Below, one piece after another: positions 34,129-41,924 of a DNA stretch of 47,540 nucleotides (position 1 is its first letter; each line of letters opens with the position of its first letter). Source of the DNA: Saprospiraceae bacterium (GTDB lineage: Bacteria > Bacteroidota > Bacteroidia > Chitinophagales > Saprospiraceae); the NCBI GenBank assembly GCA_020846655.1, contig JADLDL010000158.1, forward strand, positions 1 through 47,540, given 5' to 3'. Made by a program: the position numbers and the translations under genes. The notes under the pieces were generated by a model that did no database searches, had not been told where the DNA came from, and saw only the letters and a list, made by a program, of their open reading frames with translations.

Positions 34129-36198
34129 TCAATTCGTATCGTCGTCGTCATCTTCCCCGCGCAGGGGCTCTACTTCGGGTACACTGGCGCTCTCGCCCGG
34201 CGTGGGATCGATGAATGGGCGTTTGCCAATCAGGTTTTCCAGATCGGCGCGGTGCAACACCTCTTTTTCCAGCAGGGCTTTGGCCAGGGCGTCCAGTTCC
34301 TTGCGCTTGTCGCGCAAGAGGTTTTTAGCCCGGTCGTATTCCACGTCGATCATGAGTTTTACCTCCTGGTCGATCAGGTAAGCCGTTTGTTCGGAGAAGG
34401 GCCGGTTGTAACTTTCATTCATCATGGAGTAGAACGACACGTTGCCGACTTTTTCGTTCATGCCATAATTGATGATCATGTCGTACGACAAGCGGGTGAC
34501 GTGGTCGAGGTCGCTCTGCGCGCCGGTGCTGATTTTGTCAAACACCACCGATTCGGCTGCCCGGCCGCCCAGGGTCATACAGATATCGTCGAGGAGTTTG
34601 TCTTTCCGCGTGATATATTGCTCTTTGGGCAGGTATTGCGCGTAGCCGAGGGCCGCCAGGCCGCGCGGCACGATCGTAACTTTGACCAGCGGGTGGGCAT
34701 GTTCGAGGAACCAGCCACAAATGGCGTGCCCGGCTTCGTGGTAGGCAATGATCTGCTTTTCTTCGGGACTGATGATTTTGTTCTTTTTCTCCAGGCCGCC
34801 GATCACTTTGTCGAGGGCATAGTGGAAATCATCGAGGTCCACGGCTTTTTTGTTGCGGCGTGCGGCAATCAGGGCTGCTTCGTTGCACACATTGGCGATA
34901 TCGGCCCCAACAAAGCCGGGTGTCATCTCGGCCAAGGCGTTGGGCGTCACTTCGGGCGACACTTTGATATTTTTCAGGTGCACGTGGAAAATCTGTGCGC
35001 GGCCTTTCAGGTCGGGGCGCCCGATGCCGATTTGGCGGTCGAAACGACCCGGCCGCATCAGCGCCTGGTCCAGGATATCCGGCCGGTTGGTGGCAGCCAT
35101 CAGGATAACGCCTTTGTCGGTCGGGAAACCGTCCATTTCTACCAGCAATTGGTTCAGGGTATTTTCCCGCTCGTCGTTGCCGCCCTGGATGGCGCCGCGG
35201 CCGCGGGCGCGGCCAATGGCATCGATTTCGTCGATAAAAATGATACAGGGCGCTTTTTCGCGGGCCTGGCGAAACAAGTCGCGCACCCGGGAAGCACCGA
35301 CGCCCACAAACATTTCAACGAAATCAGAACCGGAAATAGAGAAAAATGGCACGCCGGCTTCTCCGGCCACCGCTTTGGCCAGCAAGGTTTTGCCGGTACC
35401 CGGAGGGCCTACCAGCAGCACCCCTTTCGGGATTTTACCGCCCAGGGTGGTATATTTTTTTGGATTTTTCAGAAAATCAACGATTTCCATGACTTCCTCC
35501 TTGGCTTCGTCCAAACCTGCCACATCGGTGAACGTGATGTTTACCCGGGAGTTGGTGTCAAACAAGGTGGCTTTCGATTTGCCAATATTGAAAATCTGGG
35601 CGCCCGGGCCGCTGCCGCCACCGCCCATACGCCGCAGGATAAAAATCCAGATGGCCATGAGCAGGAGCAAGGGCACGAGGTAGGTGATGATCGTGCTGGT
35701 CCAGTTTGTTTCAGTAAGGTAGGTTTCGCTGATCGTCGGCCGTTTATCTTTACGCAGGCTTTCGTTCAGGGTCGAGAGCTTGCTCGTCAACACCTCCGGC
35801 GAACCGATTTCGAAGGTGAGGTACATCTGCTCGGGGTTAAAGCCCCAGGTTTGCTTGTCGGGCTGGCAGTCGGTGTTTTTATCCTCGATATGAAAGAGGG
35901 AGAAGTATTGGCACAGGCTGTCTTTTTTGATAAAAGCCCGGGCCGTTTCCTTGTTGACCACTTCCAGTTTTTCGATATCGCCGGAGCGCACCATGGCCTC
36001 AAATTTATCCCAGGTAGTGGCGGGTGGCGCCACAAACATGCGGGAAAGCTGCAAGGCCAGCAAGGCCAGGCCGATCAGGACATAAATCCAGGTAAAACTA
36101 AACCGGGGCATGTTTTCGCCGCCGGAGTTGTTATCGTCATCGCGCGAAGGGCGTTGTTCATCCATCTCATCTTCGCGCTTACGCTGTTCTTTGCTCAT
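34129..36198 (-). CDS. ftsH: ATP-dependent zinc metalloprotease FtsH
   Basis: The 689-residue inner-membrane protease has TM1 at about 33-52 and TM2 at about 172-190, with a periplasmic domain between them. The AAA+ domain has Walker A GPPGTGKT near residue 264, Walker [12 protein letters not shown], and the SRH segment [20 protein letters not shown]. The zinc site HEAGH is at 487-491. FtsH degrades misfolded and regulatory membrane proteins. The length is normal, with an added Gly-rich linker ([13 protein letters not shown]) after TM2 and an acidic Asp-rich C-terminus. The N-terminus before TM1 is charged (about 30 residues). It is 102 bp downstream of rsfS and likely in one operon with it. 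Confidence 0.96.
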   Translation of the reverse strand: MSKEQRKREDEMDEQRPSRDDDNNSGGENMPRFSFTWIYVLIGLALLALQLSRMFVAPPATTWDKFEAMVRSGDIEKLEVVNKETARAFIKKDSLCQYFSLFHIEDKNTDCQPDKQTWGFNPEQMYLTFEIGSPEVLTSKLSTLNESLRKDKRPTISETYLTETNWTSTIITYLVPLLLLMAIWIFILRRMGGGGSGPGAQIFNIGKSKATLFDTNSRVNITFTDVAGLDEAKEEVMEIVDFLKNPKKYTTLGGKIPKGVLLVGPPGTGKTLLAKAVAGEAGVPFFSISGSDFVEMFVGVGASRVRDLFRQAREKAPCIIFIDEIDAIGRARGRGAIQGGNDERENTLNQLLVEMDGFPTDKGVILMAATNRPDILDQALMRPGRFDRQIGIGRPDLKGRAQIFHVHLKNIKVSPEVTPNALAEMTPGFVGADIANVCNEAALIAARRNKKAVDLDDFHYALDKVIGGLEKKNKIISPEEKQIIAYHEAGHAICGWFLEHAHPLVKVTIVPRGLAALGYAQYLPKEQYITRKDKLLDDICMTLGGRAAESVVFDKISTGAQSDLDHVTRLSYDMIINYGMNEKVGNVSFYSMMNESYNRPFSEQTAYLIDQEVKLMIDVEYDRAKNLLRDKRKELDALAKALLEKEVLHRADLENLIGKRPFIDPTPGESASVPEVEPLRGEDDDDDTN

Positions 36199-36300
36199 AA
36201 TTAGTTGAAATTGAGTGGCATTTGTTGGGGTCTGGGATTCGCCCCTGCCCTAGCTGTGCAAAAAAATTGCCTACGGCGCCCCAAAACAGGATAGGTAGAA

Positions 36301-36693
36301 TCAGATTTCAGCAAATTCAGTGGTTTGGGCGTCACTCCAGAGTTGCTCGATATCATAAAACTCCCGGGTTTCGGGGTAAAACACATGCACCACAGTATTG
36401 AAATAATCCATCAACACCCAACGGGCATTCGAAGAGCCTTCGATGTGGCTGGGCGAGGTTTGGAGTTCGTCTTTTACCTTTTTATAGATACTGTCGGAAA
36501 TAGCCTTGATGTGCGTATTCGAGTCGCCTTCACAAATGATGAAAAAATCTGCGGGGGCATCTTCCAGGCGCCTCAGGTCCAACTGAAGGATATTTTTGCC
36601 TTTTTTATCGCGAATACCTTCAATAATCAGGTGGTTGAGTTTTTCGGAGCGTGGGTCGCGGGAAATAGTGCGCTTAAATGCTGTGAGGTTCAA
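36301..36693 (-). CDS. rsfS: Ribosomal silencing factor RsfS
   Basis: The 130-residue RsfS (Iojap) protein binds ribosomal protein uL14 on the 50S subunit and blocks subunit joining in stationary phase. Diagnostic are the motif LRRLEDAPADFFIICEGDSN, where others have D-VV-LDLR... DYFVI, and IEGSSNARWVLMDYFNTVVHVF. The family's short C-terminus is extended by ETREFYDIEQLWSDAQTTEF. The start is ATG 36693. A CAAATAAA at 36714-36721 (TTTATTTG on the minus strand, one off TAnnTTTG) may be the promoter. ftsH lies downstream on the same strand, and birA is divergent. Confidence 0.93.
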   Translation of the reverse strand: MNLTAFKRTISRDPRSEKLNHLIIEGIRDKKGKNILQLDLRRLEDAPADFFIICEGDSNTHIKAISDSIYKKVKDELQTSPSHIEGSSNARWVLMDYFNTVVHVFYPETREFYDIEQLWSDAQTTEFAEI

Positions 36694-36750
36694 ATTGTCT
36701 GAAAGTAAGTGATCAAATAAACGTTTGAATAACAGACATTGCAGCTGGTT

Positions 36751-36775
36751 GGCTGTTTTTTTAAGTAAAACAGCC
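36751..36775. promoter_or_regulatory. Palindrome in the rsfS-birA divergent gap
   Basis: A 9-bp inverted repeat, GGCTGTTTT (36751-36759) and AAAACAGCC (36767-36775), separated by 7 nt, lies midway between two divergent start codons. It could be an operator or a transcript hairpin. No protein is assigned to it, and the BirA here has no DNA-binding domain. Confidence 0.3.
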
Positions 36776-36859
36776 AGGACTGCTGCAAATCCGGCCTAAA
36801 GATACGGAACTTTAACGCTGTCTACAACGCCGGCCCGTATCCGGCTCATCGAAAAGCCC

Positions 36860-37621
36860 ATGGCAAACACTCTTTTCGCAGGAAAAGTTTACCACCGTTT
36901 CGACGAACTGCCGTCTACCAACGACTATGCCCGCGATTTACTTGCAAAAAGTAAGCCACCCGAGGGAACAGTGGTCCGGGCTGCCAGCCAGTCAGCCGGA
37001 CGCGGCCAATATGGCAGCCAATGGCTCAGTACCCCGGGCGACAACCTGACGTTGAGCCTGATCCTGTATCCCCAATGGCTGAACCCCGGCGCTTCCTTTC
37101 GCCTGAGCGAGGCGGTTGCGCTGGCCGTTTGGGATGCTGTGCACCAGTGCCTGCCCGCAGATTTCCCATTGCACCTGAAATGGCCCAACGACATCTACCT
37201 CCAAGGCCGCAAAACCGCAGGCATCCTGATTCAAAACGCTTTCAGCGGCACCCAATGGCAATACGCGATCGTGGGCATCGGGCTCAACGTCAACCAAGGG
37301 GTATTCCCGCCCGAATTGCCCACGGCCACCTCGCTGCAACTCGCTGCCCAACAGCGGTTTGACCTGGAACAGGTAGCCGATACCTTGCTGGAATGCCTCG
37401 AACACCGCTACCTCCAGTTGAAAGCCGGCCAAACGGCAGCGCTGCGCCGGGAATACCACTCCCGGCTGCTGGGCATGGGTGAAGAACGGCAGTTTGCTGA
37501 ACCCGAAGGCTCGGTTTTCACCGGCCGGATCGAACAGGTGGAAGACGATGGCCGGCTCGCCATCCGCACGACTGAGGGCCTGCGTGTGTTTGCGCTCAAA
37601 GAAGTCCGGATGTTGCCGTAG
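36860..37621 (+). CDS. birA: Biotin--[acetyl-CoA-carboxylase] ligase, monofunctional
   Basis: The 253-residue enzyme activates biotin with ATP and attaches it to the carboxyl-carrier protein of acetyl-CoA carboxylase and related carboxylases. It shows GRGQYGSQW (residues 48-55) for biotinyl-AMP and KWPND (107-111) with the catalytic lysine 107. The C-terminal cap is TGRIEQVEDDGRLAIRT. It lacks the N-terminal winged helix of the E. coli type, so it is a ligase only and not a repressor. The order birA with divergent rsfS-ftsH is, as I recall, common in Bacteroidota. A 182-bp gap to the next gene holds nothing recognisable. Confidence 0.95.
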   Translation: MANTLFAGKVYHRFDELPSTNDYARDLLAKSKPPEGTVVRAASQSAGRGQYGSQWLSTPGDNLTLSLILYPQWLNPGASFRLSEAVALAVWDAVHQCLPADFPLHLKWPNDIYLQGRKTAGILIQNAFSGTQWQYAIVGIGLNVNQGVFPPELPTATSLQLAAQQRFDLEQVADTLLECLEHRYLQLKAGQTAALRREYHSRLLGMGEERQFAEPEGSVFTGRIEQVEDDGRLAIRTTEGLRVFALKEVRMLP

Positions 37622-37803
37622 GGCCCCCTGGCAATTCCGGCAGACGAATGGGCGTTGTTAAGCGTTTGGAACCAGCAGGCAGGTATAAACTTCCTGCAAA
37701 ATTCCCTGTTCAATAAAAAAGTTTTGCTAATGCCTGCAATGGGCACCATATTCGCTTGTGCTTAGCACATAAAGGCCTATTTTTGATACAAACATCCCGG
37801 ATA

Positions 37804-38580
37804 ATGGTACGTTTCTTCCTGATATTATCGTTTGCCGTGCTCGCTCTGGCACCGGCATGGTCGCAAACTACGGTTGCACCCGCAGAAAATGTGGGTGTCA
37901 TTTACAACCGCGAGACCACCTTCAACATGAAGTTGACGACCAACCGGGGCTTTGCACCGGGCCTGGAGTTTGGCCGCTTGCGCACCTACTACAAAACCAC
38001 CTATTACCACATCAGCCTGGGCGAGCTCAAACACACCAAAGAACAACGGCAGAGCGCTGACCCGCTCCGCAGCCGCTCGTTCCGGCCGTTTATTTACGGC
38101 AAACAAAATAACTTCTTTGTGGCCCGCGGCGGCTGGGGTGTCAAACGGTATTATTCCGAAAAAGCCAAGCACAAGGGCGTCGCGCTCGGTGTCAGTTACT
38201 CCTTCGGCCCCTCCCTGGGCATGCTCAAGCCCTACTACCTCGCCATTTGCTACCCGGACCCCAACAACCCGGGCGATTGCCGCATTTTTCACGAAAAATA
38301 TTCGGATGAAAATGCCAACCTGTTTCTCGATGAAAACGGTCGGATCAAAGGCGCTTCTCCGTTCACGCGTGGCTTCGGCGAAATCTCCGTACTGCCCGGC
38401 GCCAATGCCTCTGTGGCCTTTCACCTCGACTGGGGTGCTTTCGACGAATTTGTGAAAGCCCTCGAAATCGGCGCCATGCTCGATGTGTTTCCCAAACGGG
38501 TGCCCATCCTCGTCACGGAAGAGAACAATCAGTTCTTCCTGAACTTCTTCGTAAATTTGCAGCTGGGCAAACGGCGCTAA
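37804..38580 (+). CDS. Outer-membrane β-barrel-like protein of unknown function
   Basis: The 258-residue protein has a signal peptide (MVRFFLILSFAVLALAPAWS, cleaved before QTTV). The rest alternates hydrophobic and polar residues as in β-barrels: GFAPGLEFGRLRTYYKTTYY, YGKQNNFFVARGGWGVKRYY, GVALGVSYSFGPSLGMLKPY. It ends in FLNFFVNLQLGKRR, a β-strand with a basic tail. It fits the PorT/OmpW-like group of Bacteroidota envelope proteins without a confident match. The start at ATG 37804 is chosen because it opens directly on the signal peptide. It is followed 45 bp later by an FkbM methyltransferase gene. Confidence 0.82.
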   Translation: MVRFFLILSFAVLALAPAWSQTTVAPAENVGVIYNRETTFNMKLTTNRGFAPGLEFGRLRTYYKTTYYHISLGELKHTKEQRQSADPLRSRSFRPFIYGKQNNFFVARGGWGVKRYYSEKAKHKGVALGVSYSFGPSLGMLKPYYLAICYPDPNNPGDCRIFHEKYSDENANLFLDENGRIKGASPFTRGFGEISVLPGANASVAFHLDWGAFDEFVKALEIGAMLDVFPKRVPILVTEENNQFFLNFFVNLQLGKRR

Positions 38581-38625
38581 GTCTCTTGGCCGCCGCCCCG
38601 GTACTCATCATTTGCAAATTCAGGT

Positions 38626-39465
38626 ATGTTCAAATACATCATCGAGTCGTTCCGGCGCAAACGGGCACGCCGCCAGTTTCAGGAATATCCGCACGAAGTA
38701 GGCCAGTTTAAGCTCCAGGAAGAAGGGACCATTTCGTTTGCCAACTGGAAAAACCCCTTGGTCGCACCGAAAACCATCCGGCAGACGGACGTCAATTTTT
38801 TCAAAAAATTTGTCAAAAAAGGCGATTTGGTGGTCGATATCGGCGCCAACATCGGCCATTTCAGCCTGGCCGTGGCCCTCGCCAACGGCAAGGAAGGGCT
38901 CACGCTGTCGTTCGACCCCAACCCCCACGTGTTTCGTATCCTGGAGGTCAATGCCCGACTGAATCCCGACAAAACCAATATCCACCCGCTGAATGTCGCC
39001 ATAACCGACCAGGCCGAAGAGTTCTTTTACCGCTCTTCCGAAGCCTCCTTCAACAACGGCGGGATCTCCAAAGAAGAATCCGATTTTCACGGTCGCTTCC
39101 AACTGCCAACCAAAATCAAAGGCGTGGTGCTCGAACAGCTCCTGCGCGAGCAGTACCCCGACTGGATGTCGAAACTGGCGCTGGTAAAAATCGATACCGA
39201 AGGCTACGACCGGGAGGTGATCAAATCCATTCGCGGCCTCTTGGCTACCTATCAGCCCATTGTGATTTCGGAATGTTTTGGAAAATCCACTCCCGAGCAA
39301 CGCCAGGAGCATTTCCAGTTGCTGGCCGAACTGGGGTACAGCCTGTTTCACATCGACGGTTTTTTTGCCGATACCCCCGTGACGCGTATCGAAACAGCAG
39401 CCGATATGAACAAGTGGAAACATTTTGACTTCTACGCCGTTCCAGCAGGCAAACATATTGCCTGA
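38626..39465 (+). CDS. FkbM family SAM-dependent methyltransferase
   Basis: The 279-residue protein has the Rossmann SAM site DLVVDIGANIGHFSLAVALA (about 67-86) and the FkbM extensions SFDPNPHVFRILEVNARLN, then LVKIDTEGYDREVIKSIRG (the conserved D-E-G motif) and VISECFGKSTPEQRQEHFQL. The family O-methylates sugars, polyketides or lipopolysaccharide components. The substrate here is not shown. The first 45 residues are basic, including RRKRARRQFQEYPHEV. It lies between an outer-membrane-type gene and lipA, with gaps of about 45 bp on both sides, perhaps one operon. Confidence 0.9.
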   Translation: MFKYIIESFRRKRARRQFQEYPHEVGQFKLQEEGTISFANWKNPLVAPKTIRQTDVNFFKKFVKKGDLVVDIGANIGHFSLAVALANGKEGLTLSFDPNPHVFRILEVNARLNPDKTNIHPLNVAITDQAEEFFYRSSEASFNNGGISKEESDFHGRFQLPTKIKGVVLEQLLREQYPDWMSKLALVKIDTEGYDREVIKSIRGLLATYQPIVISECFGKSTPEQRQEHFQLLAELGYSLFHIDGFFADTPVTRIETAADMNKWKHFDFYAVPAGKHIA

Positions 39466-39507
39466 ACGCCAACCCGAACTGCCCTTCACCCTTAGCCTCG
39501 ATGGGTT

Positions 39508-40383
39508 ATGCTTGAACTTCCAATTGTCGAAAATACCTCCGAATCGAGGCCCAAACGCCCCGATTGGCTCAAAGTGCGGCTCCCGATGGGCGAGAACTAC
39601 CGCAACGTGCGCAGCATTGTTGACGATTTCAAACTGCACACCATTTGCCAGAGCGGCAGTTGCCCCAACATGGGCGAGTGCTGGGGCGCCGGCACCGCTA
39701 CCTTTATGATTCTGGGCAATGTCTGCACGCGCTCCTGCTCCTTTTGCGCAGTCAAAACCGGCCGGCCCAACGAATACGACGAAGACGAACCCCGGCGGGT
39801 GGCCGAAGCCATTTGGCTCATGAAGGTCAAACACGCGGTGCTGACCTCCGTCAACCGCGATGAACTGAAAGACCGGGGGGCCGAAATCTGGCACCAAACC
39901 GTGCGGGCCGTGAAAGAGCGCTGCCCCGAAACAACCATCGAAACGCTGATCCCCGACGTGAAATCCAATTGGGAAGCCCTGGAGCGGATGATCAGCGCCG
40001 GCCAAGAAGTAGTGAGCCACAACATGGAAACCGTGCAGAACCTGTACCGGAAAGTGCGGCCCCAGGCGAAATACGAGCGCAGCCTCGAACAAATCCAGCG
40101 CATCAAAGACTACGGCAAACGCACCAAAAGCGGCATCATGGTGGGCCTGGGCGAAACCAAAGACGAAGTGTTTCAGATCATGGACGACCTGGTGGCGCAC
40201 GGCTGCGATATCCTGACTATCGGCCAGTACCTGCAACCGACCAAAATGCACATCGCGGTGGCCGAATTTGTGCACCCCGACGTGTTTGCAGAATACCGGG
40301 AGGCCGGCCTGGCCAGGGGCTTTTCCTACGTCGAAAGCGGCCCCCTGGTGCGCTCCAGTTACCATGCCGAACGGCACGTGTAG
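39508..40383 (+). CDS. lipA: Lipoyl synthase
   Basis: The 291-residue radical-SAM enzyme inserts two sulfurs into octanoyl-bound carrier proteins (pyruvate dehydrogenase E2, GcvH). The auxiliary cluster cysteines are C47, C52 and C58 ([13 protein letters not shown]). The radical-SAM CxxxCxxC is C73, C77, C80 (CTRSCSFC). Other family motifs are [13 protein letters not shown] and VVSHNMETV. The C-terminal Ser of [10 protein letters not shown] is the usual fourth ligand of the auxiliary cluster. The length is normal. It converges with the ROK kinase gene, leaving 12 bp. lipB is not in this window. Confidence 0.97.
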   Translation: MLELPIVENTSESRPKRPDWLKVRLPMGENYRNVRSIVDDFKLHTICQSGSCPNMGECWGAGTATFMILGNVCTRSCSFCAVKTGRPNEYDEDEPRRVAEAIWLMKVKHAVLTSVNRDELKDRGAEIWHQTVRAVKERCPETTIETLIPDVKSNWEALERMISAGQEVVSHNMETVQNLYRKVRPQAKYERSLEQIQRIKDYGKRTKSGIMVGLGETKDEVFQIMDDLVAHGCDILTIGQYLQPTKMHIAVAEFVHPDVFAEYREAGLARGFSYVESGPLVRSSYHAERHV

Positions 40384-40395
40384 TTTGGTGGCCGC

Positions 40396-41295
40396 CTACA
40401 ACAAGGCCGCGCCGTAAACGCCCGCGCTATCGCCCAGTTTGGGCTTGAGAAATACCGTATCAATCCGGGTATTGAACAGGTGCTTTTGCGCCTCCGCCTT
40501 GCCGTCGGTGTAGAGCCGGTCGATGTTGCCGACGCCGCCGCCCAATACAATGGCATCGGGGTCCATGATGTTGATGACCACCGCAATGGCTTTGCCGAAA
40601 TAATGGATCAGGCGGTCCATCGTTTGGGCGGCTGCCGGATCGGTACCCGCTTCGGCGCGGGCTACAATATCGGGGAGCCGGCGGGCTTCTCCACTCAGCT
40701 GCGCGTAGAATTTTTCGAGCGCCGGACCGGAAAACACCGTTTCCACACAACCTATTTTGCCGCAATAGCAGCGGCCACCGCTCTCGTCGAGGTAGTTGTG
40801 CCCCCATTCGCCGGCTATACCCTGGCGGCCGTTGAGCACTTTTTGGTGCACCACCCAGCCGCCGCCGACGCCAGTGCCCAGGATAACGCCGAACACGACT
40901 TCCGCCGCAGGCAACACCTCCGGCACGGCGCCCAGCAGGGCTTCCGCTACCGCAAAACAGTTGGCGTCGTTGGCCAGTCTGACCGGGATGCCAAGCCGGT
41001 GGCTCAGGTCTTTGTCGAAGGGTTTGCCGTTGAGGGCAGTGGTGTTGGCGTTTTTGATCGCCTGGGTGTTGGGGTCCAGCGTGCCTGGGTGGCCAATGCC
41101 GATGTGACCGGGCCGAAGGCCGGTTTCATCGGACAAGAGCCCCACGACTTTGGCCACCTGACTGATAATGTGCTCGTAGCCCTGGTCCGCTTCTGTCGGG
41201 ACCCGGTGCCGCGCCAGCACGCGCGGATTTTTGTGACTTTCCAGGATAACACCTTCTATTTTGGTGCCGCCCAGGTCTATTCCCCAAAGGTGCAT
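40396..41295 (-). CDS. ROK family sugar kinase (glucokinase type)
   Basis: The 299-residue protein starts at ATG 41295 (MHLWGIDLGGTKIEGVI); an upstream extension to 41427 lacks kinase features. It has the ATP-binding LGGTKIEGV, the substrate loop VRLANDANCFAVAEALLGA with the catalytic Asp, GVGGGWVVHQKVLNGRQGIAGEWGHN, and the zinc-binding motif C-Y-C-G-K-I-G-C-VE (CxCGxxGCxE) of ROK kinases. It most likely phosphorylates glucose or a related hexose in the cytoplasm. No DNA-binding domain is present, so it is not a ROK repressor. It is divergent from ridA, 125 bp between starts. Confidence 0.9.
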   Translation of the reverse strand: MHLWGIDLGGTKIEGVILESHKNPRVLARHRVPTEADQGYEHIISQVAKVVGLLSDETGLRPGHIGIGHPGTLDPNTQAIKNANTTALNGKPFDKDLSHRLGIPVRLANDANCFAVAEALLGAVPEVLPAAEVVFGVILGTGVGGGWVVHQKVLNGRQGIAGEWGHNYLDESGGRCYCGKIGCVETVFSGPALEKFYAQLSGEARRLPDIVARAEAGTDPAAAQTMDRLIHYFGKAIAVVINIMDPDAIVLGGGVGNIDRLYTDGKAEAQKHLFNTRIDTVFLKPKLGDSAGVYGAALL

Positions 41296-41420
41296 GTGGA
41301 AGAATTTGATGGTTGATGCGGGTAAAGTTCGTTTAGCCCGTTGAATTTTTAATAGTAAATTATTTTCGCCCTGGAAACGTGCTCTTTCCAACACCATACG
41401 TTCAAACATCCAACTCCTGC

Positions 41421-41858
41421 ATGGCAAGTTCTGAAAAATTTGACGCGACCAATGCCCCGAAGCCCGTTGGGCTGTACCCGCATGCCCGGCGGGTGGGTAA
41501 TTTGTTATTTCTGTCCGGCATTGGCCCGCGCGACCCCGAATCGGACGGGGTGCCGGGACTCCAACGCAGTCCGACGGGCAATTTTATGGAATTTGATTTC
41601 GAGGCGCAGGTGCATTCCGTTTTCCGGAACGTGCGGGCCGTACTGGAAGCCAGTGGCGCCCGCTGGGAAGACCTGGTTGATGTGACGGTGTATCTGACCC
41701 ACATGGAACGGGACTTCCACAGCTTCAACCGCCTGTATGCCGAGTATTTTCAGGACAACCAGCCCTGCCGCACGACGGTCGGGATCGACCGGTTGCCGAC
41801 GCCGATTGCCATCGAACTGAAATGCATCGCCGTCGTGGCGCCGCCGGTTTCAGCATAA
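41421..41858 (+). CDS. RidA family protein (enamine/imine deaminase)
   Basis: The 145-residue protein starts at ATG 41421 (MASSEKFDATNAPKPVGLYP). It has RidA features: LLFLSGIGPRDPESDG, FRNVRAVLEASGARWEDLVDVTVYLTHMERDFHSFNRLY with a conserved Arg of the trimer interface, and the C-terminal CRTTVGIDRLPTPIAIELKCIA, close to the family motif P-R-T-x-V-x-V-x-x-LP with Cys in the place of Pro. RidA removes reactive enamines and imines made by PLP enzymes. The central NFMEFDFEAQ insertion is a common variant. TATTTTCG at 41361-41368 (one off TAnnTTTG) may be its promoter. A perfect 17-bp hairpin follows. Confidence 0.9.
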   Translation: MASSEKFDATNAPKPVGLYPHARRVGNLLFLSGIGPRDPESDGVPGLQRSPTGNFMEFDFEAQVHSVFRNVRAVLEASGARWEDLVDVTVYLTHMERDFHSFNRLYAEYFQDNQPCRTTVGIDRLPTPIAIELKCIAVVAPPVSA

Positions 41859-41862
41859 AAAA

Positions 41863-41902
41863 ACAGCCGGTTGGCAGCCTCCCAAGGCTGCCAACCGGCT
41901 GT
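41863..41902. terminator. Perfect 17-bp hairpin between ridA and the M1 peptidase gene
   Basis: ACAGCCGGTTGGCAGCC (41863-41879) and its exact reverse complement (41886-41902) flank a 6-nt loop. The minus-strand side is followed by TTTTTTT, making it a strong terminator for the M1 gene. On the plus strand it can also stop ridA. Confidence 0.85.
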
Positions 41903-41924
41903 CTGTATTTGAAACCGACAAAAC

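Noticed and set aside
34069-36204. 711-codon open frame antisense to ftsH
   Set aside because: FtsH is unmistakable on the other strand; the antisense product has no family signal and reflects GC-rich codon bias.
38620-40377. 585-codon open frame antisense to the FkbM and lipA genes
   Set aside because: It runs across two genuine genes and their spacer and shows no domain.
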